Source: Chaetoceros tenuissimus
Lineage: Eukaryota > Bacillariophyta > Thalassiosirophyceae > Chaetocerotales > Chaetocerotaceae
Assembly: GCA_021927905.1 (NCBI GenBank)
Contig: BLLK01000047.1
Coordinates: forward strand, 1,488,001 to 1,552,000
DNA length: 64,000 nt
Direction: 5' to 3'
Part shown: piece by piece, positions 51,734 to 63,183 of the stretch
How the letters are laid out: each line of letters starts with the position of its first letter
Numbering within the stretch: the first letter of the stretch is position 1
Translations under genes and position numbers: made by a program
Notes under the pieces: generated by a model
Told to the model about the DNA's origin: nothing
Seen by the model: the letters and a program-made list of their open reading frames with translations, nothing else
Database searches by the model: none

Positions 51734-51847
51734 TGCATACTGTTCATAATTAATAGAAAATGATTTTTCACTTTTGAAGTATTTCTGGTTTAGCTATTGG
51801 AAAAATATCTTTACATGAGTATTATTATGAATCAATCAAATTCGCCT

Positions 51848-52795
51848 CTAGGCTATTCCTTCAATCCTTCTCATATCTGTATTTCCCCATGGTGTTCTTG
51901 TATTATTTGAAGTTCTCGAAAATGCCCCATACCCTTGTGTTGGGCTTGTCTGTCTTGTTTGTAATCCATTTGAATTCATTTGATTGTACCGTTCTATACA
52001 TTGTGGGACAGGTATAGGCGGCATTGCATCACCTTTCCTAGCTGGGACGTGTATGTCCAAAAATTCAATCAACTTATCTACAAAAGCACCACTGGGTCTC
52101 AAAAGAGCTTCAATATTATTGTGCCCAGCACCTATCACCCAAAAAGGTTTGGCTCTCCAACATTGCTGCAAACTCAAAAATAAATCTTGTCCATGATAAA
52201 ACGGCACAACTTCATCTTGTGTTCCATGAACAATAAAGACTGGACAGCGAATATATGGTGCATAGTCTATGTTTGGAAATTTATCCCAAATCATTGTAAA
52301 TCGGAAATTAAAGGCCACCCGAAATGCACTCAAAAGAGGTGATTGTAAAATTACACCCGCGACAGATCGTCCCTCCTGTGCCGTTTTCGAAGCTAGGTAA
52401 CAACTCGGGCCACTCCCCAAACTTCTCCCATACAACACAATTTGTTCCGGTTTGATTTTCTTAACGTCTAGCAAGTAATAATATGCTGCTTCTATGTCCG
52501 CATAAACGAATTCTTCACATGGTTGTCGTCCACTACTTTTTCCATATCCTGAATAATCATATGCCATAATGTTTACCCTGAGCACTCTTGCTAAATCATT
52601 AAACCAATCATAAATCATTCCTAAATCTTCTGCATTACCGTGTGAGAATAATATTGTAACTTTTGCATTGGGTCTTTCGATGAAAAATGCTGGTATCCGA
52701 TTTCCTAGTTTTGTGTTGAGCCAGAAATGCCGTGAGGGATGTAGATATGTTGGGGCTGGGGGCTGGAATAACAGAGAACTTATCAGATCTCCCAT
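51848..52795 (-). CDS. ABHD17-like alpha/beta hydrolase (possible protein depalmitoylase)
   Basis: The protein has 315 residues from the ATG at 52795. It starts MGDLISSLLFQPPAPTY, as in ABHD17 proteins but without their N-terminal Cys cluster. FSHGNAEDLG is the family's oxyanion motif, YDYSGYGKSSGRQPCE follows, the nucleophile is in YGRSLGSGPS, the acid in VHGTQDEVVPF, and the His in GAGHNNIE. All triad residues are present. ABHD17 enzymes remove palmitate from membrane proteins in animals, and similar activity here is inferred. The missing Cys cluster implies another way of reaching membranes. A Ser/Thr/Asn-rich tail ends the protein. Confidence 0.9.
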   Translation of the reverse strand: MGDLISSLLFQPPAPTYLHPSRHFWLNTKLGNRIPAFFIERPNAKVTILFSHGNAEDLGMIYDWFNDLARVLRVNIMAYDYSGYGKSSGRQPCEEFVYADIEAAYYYLLDVKKIKPEQIVLYGRSLGSGPSCYLASKTAQEGRSVAGVILQSPLLSAFRVAFNFRFTMIWDKFPNIDYAPYIRCPVFIVHGTQDEVVPFYHGQDLFLSLQQCWRAKPFWVIGAGHNNIEALLRPSGAFVDKLIEFLDIHVPARKGDAMPPIPVPQCIERYNQMNSNGLQTRQTSPTQGYGAFSRTSNNTRTPWGNTDMRRIEGIA

Positions 52796-53113
52796 TCTGA
52801 TGCGATATTTGTATGATAAATGTATAAAATATTTTTAGCTGATGAGTGTAGTATCGGATTGCTTTCTCCTGTTTCACTACTGCAAGTATCTTGCGAAGCT
52901 GCTGTTTTTACGTTTCTAATGATTCTGTTTTCCTTTAGAATTAATTCCCCTATTGCTTTCTTTTAAAATAGCAACAAATATGGAGCTGTTTATGTTTCCA
53001 CCTAATCTGCGCAGTGATTGGTTAGAAATGAAGAGTTCTATTCATGCAACATGCACAGAGGTAACATAGTTTTTGCCTTCGCTTGTTCCTTTTCGACTTT
53101 CGACACAATTTAA
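52796..53113. other. Intergenic stretch, no gene seen
   Basis: These 318 bp lie upstream of the ABHD17-like gene on the minus strand and abut the inverted-repeat element, so its promoter is probably here. Nothing else was recognised. Confidence 0.3.
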
Positions 53114-53264
53114 GGGATATTGAAATATCGGTCAACTTCCGTTAACATAACCGTAGAATTCACTCAATTCGTTCTACTATTTTAGTTCAATCGTATCACA
53201 TAGATTCAAAAAAGTCGCAAGGCTTTTTTGAAAAGGTAGCTGACCACCAACGAACTTTTTCAAC
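53114..53264 (+). repeat. Left terminal inverted repeat
   Basis: About 151 bp, from GGGATATTG to the CGAACTTTTT end. It pairs with 54869-55018. Confidence 0.85.
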
Positions 53265-54868
53265 ATAGTACAAGCCAACGCATCTCATAAAAACGAAAAG
53301 CATGGCTAATGTATCAAAATTGATTTAAAGTTCAGCATTACAATGGATCAGAAAAAATACAATTAGATGTAGGAGTAGATAATGTAGTGAGAAATAAGGG
53401 TTGTGGAGAACAGATTGAGTAGAGGTGAGCTTTTCAAATGCTGTTGTTCTTTTTAGTCATTTACATATAATTCACACTCATCATTACCATTCCAATTAAT
53501 AGACTGAGATTCTTTGCTAATCAGCAGAGTCCACAAAAGACGTTATGCTATTGAATTGAAGCTGATACTGTTCAGGTTTACTTTTATGACTGATTTGATT
53601 CTATAGTTGATGTTGGACTAGATATCACACTACCATCGTGATTATTACCAATGTTATAGTGGTAATCTCAATTCGATTGTGATTTTCACAAATGAACCTT
53701 TATTTTCTTGTTCAATACTGCTTTGAGAGTATACCAGTGGGAAAAAATGATCAACACCAATGTTTCAATTTCCCAAGACAGTTGCTATGAAAAAATGACA
53801 ATGGTAATATTTTTGATTCTGCTAATTGTGGTTGAGCTGCAGCAATCGCATTACAACAACATAAAATTAAAAACAAATTTGATTATATTTTAGATGTAAT
53901 AATTGCAACAGATATATCATGTTGATGATCAATTCGTTCTAGTCTAAGTAATATCTTAGCAGAGATTAACAATCGCAATATTAATGTGATATTCACTAAT
54001 AATACTGATAATCACAAAAGTAATGTGATTTTCAACTTTAAACTTGAGAGAATCACGAAAGTGATGTGAATCTCAACATTAAAATTGTGATAATCACGAG
54101 ACTAATATGAGTTTCATACTTCAGTTCTGGTTACGTAATCACTGTTCGTCTTATGCTTATCACCATTTCTTGTAATCATAGATCATAGATAAATTCACAT
54201 GATTTCTGTGCGTACATATATAGACAAAAACCAACAAACAAATACTAAATCAAAATCTGTGCAATCATTCTCTGTTTAAATTTACTATTGTGTGAGAAAA
54301 CATAGACTTTGTAATCATTATCTCTCTTCGTCAGCCTTTTTCCAACGTAAACTTCTTGTCTATTGATGTGCCATCATCCTTCTCAAATATTGTGATATTC
54401 ACACTTATTCCACTATTTTCACAAAAGTTATGTGATATTCAATTAAAGGCAATCACAATCCATTTACAAAGCATCCGTTCTTTCTGCGATGAAACGATCA
54501 CTCTTGTTCTAGCTTCATAGAGGCATCATTGCCATAACACACCCTCAACACTCCCTCAAAGCCATACTTCCTCCATCAACTGCTTCTTCATTCATGCGTG
54601 AAACCTTGAAACCTTACAAAAAATTCCCTACCTATTGGTAATGGAGACTAAATGTTTCAGAATTTAGGAAGTTGCAGCAAAAATCTAGAAAAAACATTTA
54701 ACTTCACTTACCTTTCACTTGCCAACTGGTCTTCGATTCCTTTCTCCTATCTAGATGCTCCTATTTGTCTGTATGGCCATAATTTCCCACTGTTATACTA
54801 TTATAAAGAGTTTTGGAACATTTAATGCTTCTTTTCATGTTTATGTGCTTCAGTAGCAGTACCTTTGT

Positions 54869-55018
54869 TAAAAAGTTCGTTGGTGGTCAGCTACCTTTTC
54901 AAAAAAAGGCCTTGCGACTTTTTGAAATCTATGTGATACGATTGAACTAAAATAGTAGAACGAATTGAGTGAATTCTACGGTTATGTTAACGGAAGTTGA
55001 CCGATATTTCAATATCCC
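54869..55018 (-). repeat. Right terminal inverted repeat
   Basis: About 150 bp, the reverse complement of the left repeat. Differences are confined mainly to homopolymer runs near the GGCCTTGCGAC segment. Confidence 0.85.
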
Positions 55019-55441
55019 ATGTTTTTGCACGCCTGCTCTATTTTGATCCTTGTCTATGACCAAATTAGCTAACTCTGGCCTATCCATAAAGACTTGGTAC
55101 TTTAGTGTTGATTTCAAAACCATCGGGAGTAACGGAAAATTACAGCATCTCTACAAGACTTCTTTTGTCCCAAAATTAATTCAATTCAATTCAAAAAAGG
55201 GAAAGGTGTACCTTATTCATAACATACAAGCTTCTGAACCCAACAATTGCCTTTCTCCAGTTCTCCATTTGTTTTAGGATCAAGAACGAGTATAGGGACA
55301 TAGCCTCACAAGCACACACAACGAGCTCACATACTACAGCTCTACTGCTACATCAAATTGAACTTCATCATCGTCAAAAAGGAAACAAAGAGATAAAGAA
55401 GTTGATTTGAAAGAAACATTCTCCAGGAAAACAATTAGAAT
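55019..55441. other. Intergenic stretch upstream of the PDZ/coiled-coil gene
   Basis: The region follows the inverted-repeat element and should hold the promoter and 5' leader of the next gene. A 75-codon frame at 55050-55277 has no motif and no sign of being real. Confidence 0.3.
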
Positions 55442-58330
55442 ATGGTCGCCACTGCAAAAATACCGCCGCCACCGCCTCCAATACGAGTAGCACCACCACC
55501 GCCGCCGCCACAAAATGCTACTCAAAAATATCTCATTGAACCCAACAACAAATTGTCCAAGCTTGGGATTCAATTCCAACCAATTGCAAACAATGTAGGA
55601 GCTAGAATTCAAGTCATTGAAGATTATGGTCATACCATTCGTTGGAAAAAGACTTACAATATGCAAATAGGGGACAATCTCTACAAAATTGACGGAAAAT
55701 TAGTGAAAAATATGGAATTTCAAAAAGTGATGGAATTGGTGCAAAGCTGTTCTTCGTTAATGTTTGAAAAAGAAAAGATTCAAAAGAAATTGACTGCACC
55801 ACCAGTTATCGATAACAAAGGTAAATCTTCATTGTCGCCTATGAAACTAGATTCCAAGGTGACGAGTAAAATTCATTCCATCTTTTCTCCAGAAAATAAG
55901 CAACAGTTGAATACATCTTTGAATGGCGACTATACCTTGGAGTACATGCGAGAGGTTCAAATTGATACCAAACCTTGCCCAGAACTAGTTTCCATCCCAG
56001 AAGGCTATATAGATTCTAGTGCAAGTGATAGTAGTCTTGGAATGATGAGTCAGAGAGATGCAGATATGAATCATGGAGAGCAACAAGATTTGAATTCCAC
56101 CTTTAGTTATTCTGTCACGACTGTTCATGAAGAATTGGAATGTCCAATGTCACCATTTGGAACTAATATTCAAGTAGAAAGTGCAAAGATGCAGCGATAT
56201 CCTGATGTGCGAGTTCAAGAATTGAAAGAAAAGTACCAAATGACATACCTCAGTCCAGAATCTGAGGTATTGTCTAAACCTCGTGCAAGTAGATTGATGG
56301 AACAAACAGTGGGAGATACAAGTCATGACCTCCCAATGCAACAATTGGGTCGTCATGATCCTTCTATGGAATCATGTTCTGTTTCTACAGTGCAATTTAC
56401 AAGCCCAACATTCAAGAATCAAAATCAAAAATCCAACACCAACACGCCATTGACCAACAATTCAGCACAGTCTGCATTTTCCTATAAGGATATCCCCGTC
56501 TTCATGCTCAATTACAAATACGTTTCCGAGTGCGAGTCAAAGACGGAAATCAAGAACATCATTACTGCTCTACGATCTTCTACGGAGTTTCCATCCCTAC
56601 TTAAAATGGCGGAAAATAGACTTGCTACTCTGAATACCAAGTCCATGAAGAAAAGATCAAGTAAGAAGAAACAGGCTTTGGAAGTATGTTACGAAGAAGA
56701 TATTGCTGAGAATGATTCCCAAGAGGGCATTCAACTTGAAAATGGAATTCCGAGTCATATTCATGTAAACTTACAAGAAGAGAGCGCTTTGTTCGGTGAC
56801 GATCTCGTCACAACTCAAGTTGTGGAAGAAGAGGAAGAGGAGAATGACGACATGGTGGAAGATATGAATGACATTGTCATGGCGCATGCTGAGCTTCAGG
56901 ACCAAATGGAATCCTTGGTACAGGAAAGAGATGCTATGCAGGAGAGTTTAACATCGCAAGTACAGACTTTGCAAGAACTACTTGATAATGTCAATGCTGA
57001 AATGCAAAAGCAGTCCGATCATTCTCTGAACAAGATTGACTCTCTCGAGAAGGCAAAGGCTGATGCTGAGAAGGAAATCGCATCGCTGAGGGACACGTAT
57101 CTAAAGTCTTCAGAAGAAGTTCAACAAATAAGAGATAGTTTGAAGGAGAAGGAGCAGGAAATTGGAGACTTGGCCGCAAAGCTTTTCAAGGAAAAAGAAA
57201 CTAATCGCCTCAATATGGAAAAGAGCGAACTTATCAGAGAGAGACTTAGTGCACAAGTTCAAAGTTTGACCAATCAATTACGAGTTCAAGAAAAAAAGAC
57301 TCAGGTAACACGGACAATGGTTGAATTGCAAGTACGAGCTGAATACGATGGAAAAATACGAAGAAACTTCGAAATGATTGCAGAGCTTGAACAGAAGTTA
57401 AGTGATGCAAGAGATGATGCACAGGTACTCTACAAGGAGAATCACTTCATGGCAACCGAGTTTGCAAAAGTTGGTATGGTAAGTAGTTCAACAACTCGTT
57501 GCTTTACTCAGATTCTTCTAGGACGACTATGTTCTCAATATTTTACAACTTTACGTCGACAAAAATAGCGCTTTGAAAGTCCCCAGCAATTTACAGAACT
57601 TCTGAAAGAGTTTGTATCTGCTGAAGTCTGTGCGAATGCACTTGCCAAAGCCTTGACAGAATCTGAGAGTGAACTTTCGCTAATCTTGAAAGAAAATGCT
57701 TCACTAAAAACAAAGCTTGACGAGTTAGAGAGCGAAAACACTACCCTCCGAAAAGAAAATGCGAAGCTCTCTGTCAAGATTGAAGAAATGGACAGAGAAT
57801 TAACTGATATGCAAATTGAGTTGGACTCCCATAAAGCTCGTCAAAAGAACTACAACAAGCTCATCAAAAAGTGTAAAACTGCGACTGAGCTCTACAAGGC
57901 CAAGGTTAAGAAGTTTCAAGAGGATCTTGCCAATAGTGATATGGTTCCTATTGATGTTTATAAAAAGGCTGTAGATTCTTCTGAACAGTTCAGGAAGTCG
58001 TTGAAGCAGAAGGAAGAAAAAATTGAGCAGCTGACGAATAGAATCCATAGTCTCGAGAATATTATCAAGGAGAAGTGCATACAAAAGGACCACGAAGAAG
58101 ATGAAGTCACTCCAAAGTCTGAGCCGCCCGCACAGAAAGTAGTACAACCTCGAAGGATGGGTAGAAAGGCTGCACTTCTAGAGAAAATGAAGAGGAATGC
58201 ACAATCTGCACCAAAGTCGGGCAAAAAGAGTACTCCTAAAACAAAAAGAAGTGCACTTGGAGATCACAACGCAAATATTGAGCATGCTAGAATACCCTCT
58301 CTTGCTCTTGCCTCTGTATGTAGTATGTAA
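55442..58330 (+). CDS. PDZ-domain and coiled-coil protein
   Basis: Exon 1 is 55442-57478 and exon 2 is 57569-58330. The 90-bp intron (GTAAGT...AAATAG) is phase 0, and the protein has 932 residues. The N-terminus has two poly-Pro runs, then a PDZ-like fold at about 35-110 (KLGIQFQPI...GDNLYKIDGKLVKNMEFQKVMELVQ). A long low-complexity region leads to an acidic block (EEEEENDD) and then coiled coil from about 480 to 890. The C-terminus is basic. The make-up suggests a cytoskeletal or organelle-associated scaffold. No enzyme motif is present. Confidence 0.85.
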
Positions 58331-58449
58331 AATGGGAATTCTGAATTGGGTAAAATTGAATAATTATATATTTACATTTTCACAACTCCTGTATTAGATA
58401 TAATCATACTCGTAGTCACGTTTTACTCAAACATCAAAAGTCTATCAGA

Positions 58450-59747
58450 CTACTTGTTTGCTTTCCTGGCATTCTCTCTTTCCTGAGCTTTTCGTTTTCT
58501 CTTCCCTTCGTTACTGAGAATACCATGAATGATATCTAGTAAATGTCTCTTATCAAGACGCTCTTTGCCATCATCTTGCTTCATTGATAATACTCGTGAT
58601 GGTGCTTCTTCAAGAATGAGGTTCCTAAGCTCATCCTTGTCTTCTTCTTCAATTTGTAATTTTCGGGTTAAGATAGCGAATAAACCTAAATGTAAGCAGG
58701 GAATGGCCTTTTTCAAATCACCGGTTTCAAAAAGAGACGTCCAGTCTTTCACTCCTCCCCAGCTATCAATGAGAATCCATATGAGTCCGTATTCTCTCGC
58801 ACAATAGTCAGCTACATCTCGACATTTTTCAGCCATATTGATTAAAGTCCCTGCTAATCTGTATGAAGCTTCCCTCCACGGTTTTGACGCATCTGGCAGA
58901 GAAGAAAAAAGTATATATTCATTGTCTTCTTTTCCCTCTTGAAATATTTCTGACTTTATTCTTCCACGAAGTCTATTAGCAAAAACCTCTGTCATTCCAA
59001 TGTTATGTAAGCCCTGACAGTTGAAGGGTGTGCTATGAGTGATGTTTCTAGTAACACCTAGTGCTGCAGTCATACTCTTTAATTCTCGTGTTGGAATTTC
59101 TTCCCAAGTCTGATGTTTATGTCGAGTGATAAAGAATGATATAATATCAAATCCATTCTTTAGACACACACCACCTTCTATTAGAATATGATCATCTTCC
59201 ACTATATATACACCTATGTCTCTACGATTTGGAGCTATTCCACAACTCAAGTCTCGAAGTGCTCCAAGAACTACTATTGCAACGTCAAGTTCCTTATGAT
59301 ATTGCTCCAAATCGACATCATTTTTGGTACCAAGTTCGTAATCTGACCAAAACTGAATAATTGATCGTAAAATATCCATCAAGAATTTAATGCCATTCAA
59401 TTTGTTTATTTCCTTTCCATGTACTCGACACTGAGCCATTGACCCCTATGAATACATTAAAGTAATGAGTCTATGCATATTCATGTCGTGTCGAGGCATT
59501 TTTAAAAAATAATTTACATGTATGTATATTTCCTTACCATATAAGTTGACACAACATAATCAATATGACTTAGTATTTCTCTTTCAACAGGTTGATTCAG
59601 GAATTCTACAGCTTCAGCAATGTTGTTGATCACTGGAAAGCTTGAGCGAGAATCGTCGACCAACGGATTCTGAAATATTCCTTCACTATCACTCTCGTCT
59701 GATTCTTCTCCTCCAAATAAATTCAAACTGAAAAAATCATCGTCCAT
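58450..59747 (-). CDS. Helical-repeat (ARM-like) protein of unknown function
   Basis: Exon 1 is 59538-59747 and exon 2 is 58450-59445. The 92-bp intron (GTAAGG...TCATAG) is phase 0 and links STYM to GSMAQCR. The protein has 401 residues starting MDDDFFSLNLFGGEE. Exon 1 is acidic. Exon 2 shows alternating amphipathic helices (for example VLGALRDLSCGIAPNRRD, MTAALGVTRNITHSTPFN, ASYRLAGTLINMAEKCRDV), as in armadillo or SAAL1-type proteins, and ends in a Lys/Arg-rich tail. No catalytic motif is seen. Confidence 0.75.
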
Positions 59748-60186
59748 TTTATATAATATGTTGTGGGACGATGTCAACTCCGTGATGTTGTCAACAACCA
59801 TATCAACTACGAGTATACTTATCGTAATGTTCACTGATTTAATGATCACTGATTCAATTAGTGGTTGTTGTTGAGTGTTGGGTTGAGATGGGACTAATTA
59901 AGACGAAAATAAAATCTGACATCTGTCAACTCAAATATCTTCGGAAAATCACTTTCATTTTTCTACATGCTAAAGTCCAATCTTTCACTTCACTTTGACA
60001 ACCTTTCCAGTATTGAAGGTGTCTCTCTTTGTGAAAATCTAGAGACAAGACGAGGAAATGTCACAAATGAGAAGGAGGAGAGTGGAATCAGGCATGCAAT
60101 TGCGAAAAATGAAGCAACTCCAAAGTCTGAAAATTATTCTTGGATCGTCATTTTCTGAAAAAGTTTCATTGTCTTCCAATTGAACT
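59748..60186. promoter_or_regulatory. Divergent intergenic region
   Basis: The ARM-like gene (minus) and the GAF gene (plus) start on either side, so promoters for both should lie here. In-frame extensions upstream of each start exist but look non-coding. No motif was recognised. Confidence 0.3.
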
Positions 60187-61530
60187 ATGTTACAAAAGGA
60201 GAAAGAATTCCCTCTCATTGAAGAATGGCTCATTGAGATAGAGCGACTTCCAAAATTTAGTAGACCACAAACACCGAGGTATAGCATTATTTTTGGTCGA
60301 ACCACACATTCGAGGCACGAAAAAAAGAGTTCTCGTGCTCTCAACAAACATAGATCCCCTCAATTAGCTACATTACAAAGATCTCATCGCAAGACCATTT
60401 ACATGAATCATAATAATAATGATGATGATTCCTCCTCCCAGCAAAATCAAGTTTCATCTACTCAAGAGGATAAAGTCAAGGGGAGACAAATTATGACCAC
60501 AAAGCAAGATTTTACAAAAGCTTCTGAAAAAAGGAAAAGGCAAATGTCCTATGCATTACAATTGAAAATATCTCGAAAGAATCAGATCTCTTTACAAATT
60601 CACACGATAACACGAATCGTTGTACAAAGCTTTCGAAGACTTATAGATTGCGAGCGCTGTGCGCTCTTTCTAATGGATCACAAGAGAGACGAGTTGTACT
60701 TTAAACCCGTAGGAGATGCATTGACAACAGATGTAAAAGAAATACGCTTTCCAGCATCGGCAGGAGTTGCCGGATGGGTTGCAACAAAACAGCAGCCTCT
60801 TAATATCAAGAATGCTTACCATGACTCACGTTTCAATTCAGAGATTGACAAGCAGACTCACTTTCGTACTAGAACTATTCTTTGTGCTCCAGTCATTTCT
60901 TCTTGTGGTAAGCTCTTTGGTGTAATCCAAATGGTGAATAAAAAGAAGGGAGACAAGCGTCAAATTCAAAAGAGGGCGAAAAAGAAGAAGACGGATGGAG
61001 AACATCATGGTTACGAAAGCTGCTATGAAGCTTTTTCCAATGAAGATGAGCAAATAATTAATCGATGCTGCAATGAAGTATCCAAAGCATTAGAGCCAAT
61101 TTTGTTGCCCTCCAAAGAAATGAAGCAAACTAGTGGCGATGATAATGGCAATGCAAGGCTAAGGAATAGAAGAAGAAGCTCGACTGGCGTTGATATGATT
61201 GATGGTAAAGGATTGACCACGTTATCAACTCGTCGTAGAAGCTCTGTAGGCGCTGGAAATTTGGCCCAATTTGTAAAAAATAAAGAGCAAAAGGGAATCT
61301 TTGGAGACAAGGAGCAATCCCAAAAAGGAATCTTTGGAGACAAAATATCCAGTGTATCGGAGGCTTGCCTCACATTTCAGTTTCGTTCAGAGATTATTAA
61401 TGGTCCTCAGATATCTTCTAGAGGTCAGCTAAAGGATGATCCAGAGCATTTGTTGGCAGTTTCTAGAAGAAAGCGAATGGTAGACTACAGTAATAATCAG
61501 CGCAAAACACTGTTACAAGTGGAAAAATAA
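60187..61530 (+). CDS. GAF-domain protein
   Basis: The protein has 447 residues from the ATG at 60187, without introns. The N-terminal 130 residues are basic and disordered. A GAF domain spans about 140-310: VVQSFRRLIDCERCALFLMD, then FPASAGVAGWVATKQQPLNI, and RTRTILCAPVISSCGKLFGVIQMVNK. This is the pattern of cyclic-nucleotide-binding GAF domains of phosphodiesterases, including an NKxxx-type end. A Lys-rich insert interrupts the domain near its C-terminus. The tail repeats QKGIFGDK twice and contains RRRSS sites typical of kinase substrates. No catalytic domain is attached, so it may be a signalling sensor or adaptor. Confidence 0.85.
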   Translation: MLQKEKEFPLIEEWLIEIERLPKFSRPQTPRYSIIFGRTTHSRHEKKSSRALNKHRSPQLATLQRSHRKTIYMNHNNNDDDSSSQQNQVSSTQEDKVKGRQIMTTKQDFTKASEKRKRQMSYALQLKISRKNQISLQIHTITRIVVQSFRRLIDCERCALFLMDHKRDELYFKPVGDALTTDVKEIRFPASAGVAGWVATKQQPLNIKNAYHDSRFNSEIDKQTHFRTRTILCAPVISSCGKLFGVIQMVNKKKGDKRQIQKRAKKKKTDGEHHGYESCYEAFSNEDEQIINRCCNEVSKALEPILLPSKEMKQTSGDDNGNARLRNRRRSSTGVDMIDGKGLTTLSTRRRSSVGAGNLAQFVKNKEQKGIFGDKEQSQKGIFGDKISSVSEACLTFQFRSEIINGPQISSRGQLKDDPEHLLAVSRRKRMVDYSNNQRKTLLQVEK

Positions 61531-61628
61531 CAACAGCAGAGTGAATTTCCACAAAGAGTAATTTAGGTTATCAAAACTAGTAATACATTGATGAGAAATA
61601 TACTATGTCTAAGAAGATCTCTTCTCAT

Positions 61629-63183
61629 TCACGTTGGAGTAACTTTCTTTTGGTTTCTTTTCTTTTCTTCGTCCAACTCCTTGTTATTCTTCAAAGCCAA
61701 GAAACGAGGGTATGAGTGTCTACTCATTAAAGCGTATATTTCTCTCTGGGCACTATCAAAAACTCCCTTGTCTATTGTTGCCGAATTGCTCAACTGTTCC
61801 TTGATTTTCATTCGTTGATCAGATGATATATTGATTTCCATCTCAGCTCCAGGCCGGACGTAAGTATCGAATATTTCTTCAGCAAACGTTCTGATGTCAG
61901 TCTCATCATGTTCACTTTTGTCTTCGCAAGTCGGTGCCCTCAGAATGTCTACTGCCTTGTGGAAATCACTAACGACACACCAGAATCGTATGTTCTCGAC
62001 GCTTATTGAAAGAAACAATATGGAATGAAAATTTTTTATTATTGAGAAGGAATAATTTGGATCGAAACTCTTACCTGAACTCCATTGCACAATGTTCTGT
62101 AAAATTTTCCAAACCACTGTCGCTGGACAAAAGAACACATAGTCCTGCATCCAATGACATTGTCATTTCTCTCTCGCGTTCCTTCTCCATTGGCGTCCTT
62201 TGCTTTGCTCCAATGATACTCGCTCTTCCAGTCTGAATATTTGGAATTGGACGACCATATCCCAACTGAGTTTTACTTCTTGACTTTATTTGGCTCAATA
62301 CGGAGCTTCCTGAAGAAAAATAGCATGGAATTAAAATCATAGATATAGAGAGAAGCATTTGTTGCAGAACGTAGAGTATCATTAGAAAATGATGATGCTT
62401 CAAGGCTGTCAACACGAAATACGTCACATTGAAACCGAGAAGGATAACTATATTTCTCGTAATTTCTCTGCGAATCCCTAGTGCATCGTTGCAGTGTCTC
62501 ACCAAAACCATTGATATGATTGCCAATATTGTAAAGAAGATTGCAAATCCTCGCCCAATGTGAACTATAAAATCTGGTTCTGGAAAGCATTGGCTCATCC
62601 CAGTTGCTTGAAGATGATCTTGTGGACTCAAGCTCAGCATCAAAGTAAAGAGAATTAATGGGATACATATTAGGACACACTTGATAACTTTGACAGTCAA
62701 TTTCATTTTTCGACGAGTCTCCTTAGCTTGCCATTTCGCACTTCTTTTGAGACTCTCGTTGGCATTTTCTTCGACTCTTCCTGATTCCTCGTCAAGCTTT
62801 GAGCTGACTTCTTGCACAACATCAAGTGAACTATGGTGTATAGTTCTTCGGAGATGAGCAGTCTCTCCGTGCTTCAGAATAAGCTTGTTATGTTCCAACA
62901 TCCCCCAGAGTGTAACTCCTCGTAGAAGTTGTGGGCCCACCGTCAATGGAGGCAGCAAAATAAAAATTGTGTAGTAGATACCACATATTGCAAAGTCCCA
63001 CAGACTAAATATGAGATTAAGGTAGGCAATCCACGAGGCAATCGAACAAACTAGAATCATGTTTGTATTCCTTTTCTTGAAGGACACGTCCTCCCGCTTC
63101 GTCCACATCATTAAGTAGCATGATAATTCAAAGACTGGAAACAGTCCTAGAAGAATGTACGCAATAACTTCCCAAGCTTTCAT
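61629..63183 (-). CDS. Seven-transmembrane RGS protein
   Basis: Exon 1 is 62075-63183 and exon 2 is 61629-62001. The 73-bp intron (GTAAGA...CAATAAG) joins AG|C in frame, giving 493 residues from the ATG at 63183. Exon 1 encodes about seven hydrophobic segments, with a charged loop after the third. The RGS domain begins near LCVLLSSDSGLENFTEHCAMEFSVENIRFW, across the splice, and continues with IFDTYVRPGAEMEINIS and VFDSAQREIYALMSRHSYPRFL, all matching the RGS consensus. RGS domains speed GTP hydrolysis by G-alpha. A fused 7TM-RGS architecture is known from plant AtRGS1 and some algae. The ligand is unknown. Confidence 0.88.

Larger units (their letters stand above)
53114..55018. mobile_element. 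Non-autonomous transposon with ~150-bp terminal inverted repeats
   Basis: The left end (53114-53264) reads GGGATATTGAAATATCGGTC and on. The right end (54869-55018) is its reverse complement with only a few indels in A/T runs. The 1905-bp element has no long reading frame and no transposase motif. The interior carries repeated near-palindromes of the type GTGATnnTCAC, for example at 53679-53689, 53986-53996, 54087-54097 and 54392-54402, which could bind a transposase. Long inverted ends resemble Mutator-like elements. I could not identify a target-site duplication, so the superfamily is open. Confidence 0.85.

Noticed and set aside
53060-55030. GTTTTTGC on both sides of the inverted-repeat element as its target duplication
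   Set aside because: The left copy lies about 40 bp outside the end of the inverted repeat while the right copy is almost adjacent, so the geometry is wrong. The shared 8-mer is probably chance.
55050-55277. 75-codon plus-strand frame upstream of the PDZ gene
   Set aside because: No motif, no intron context and a position consistent with 5' flank. Coding character is weak.
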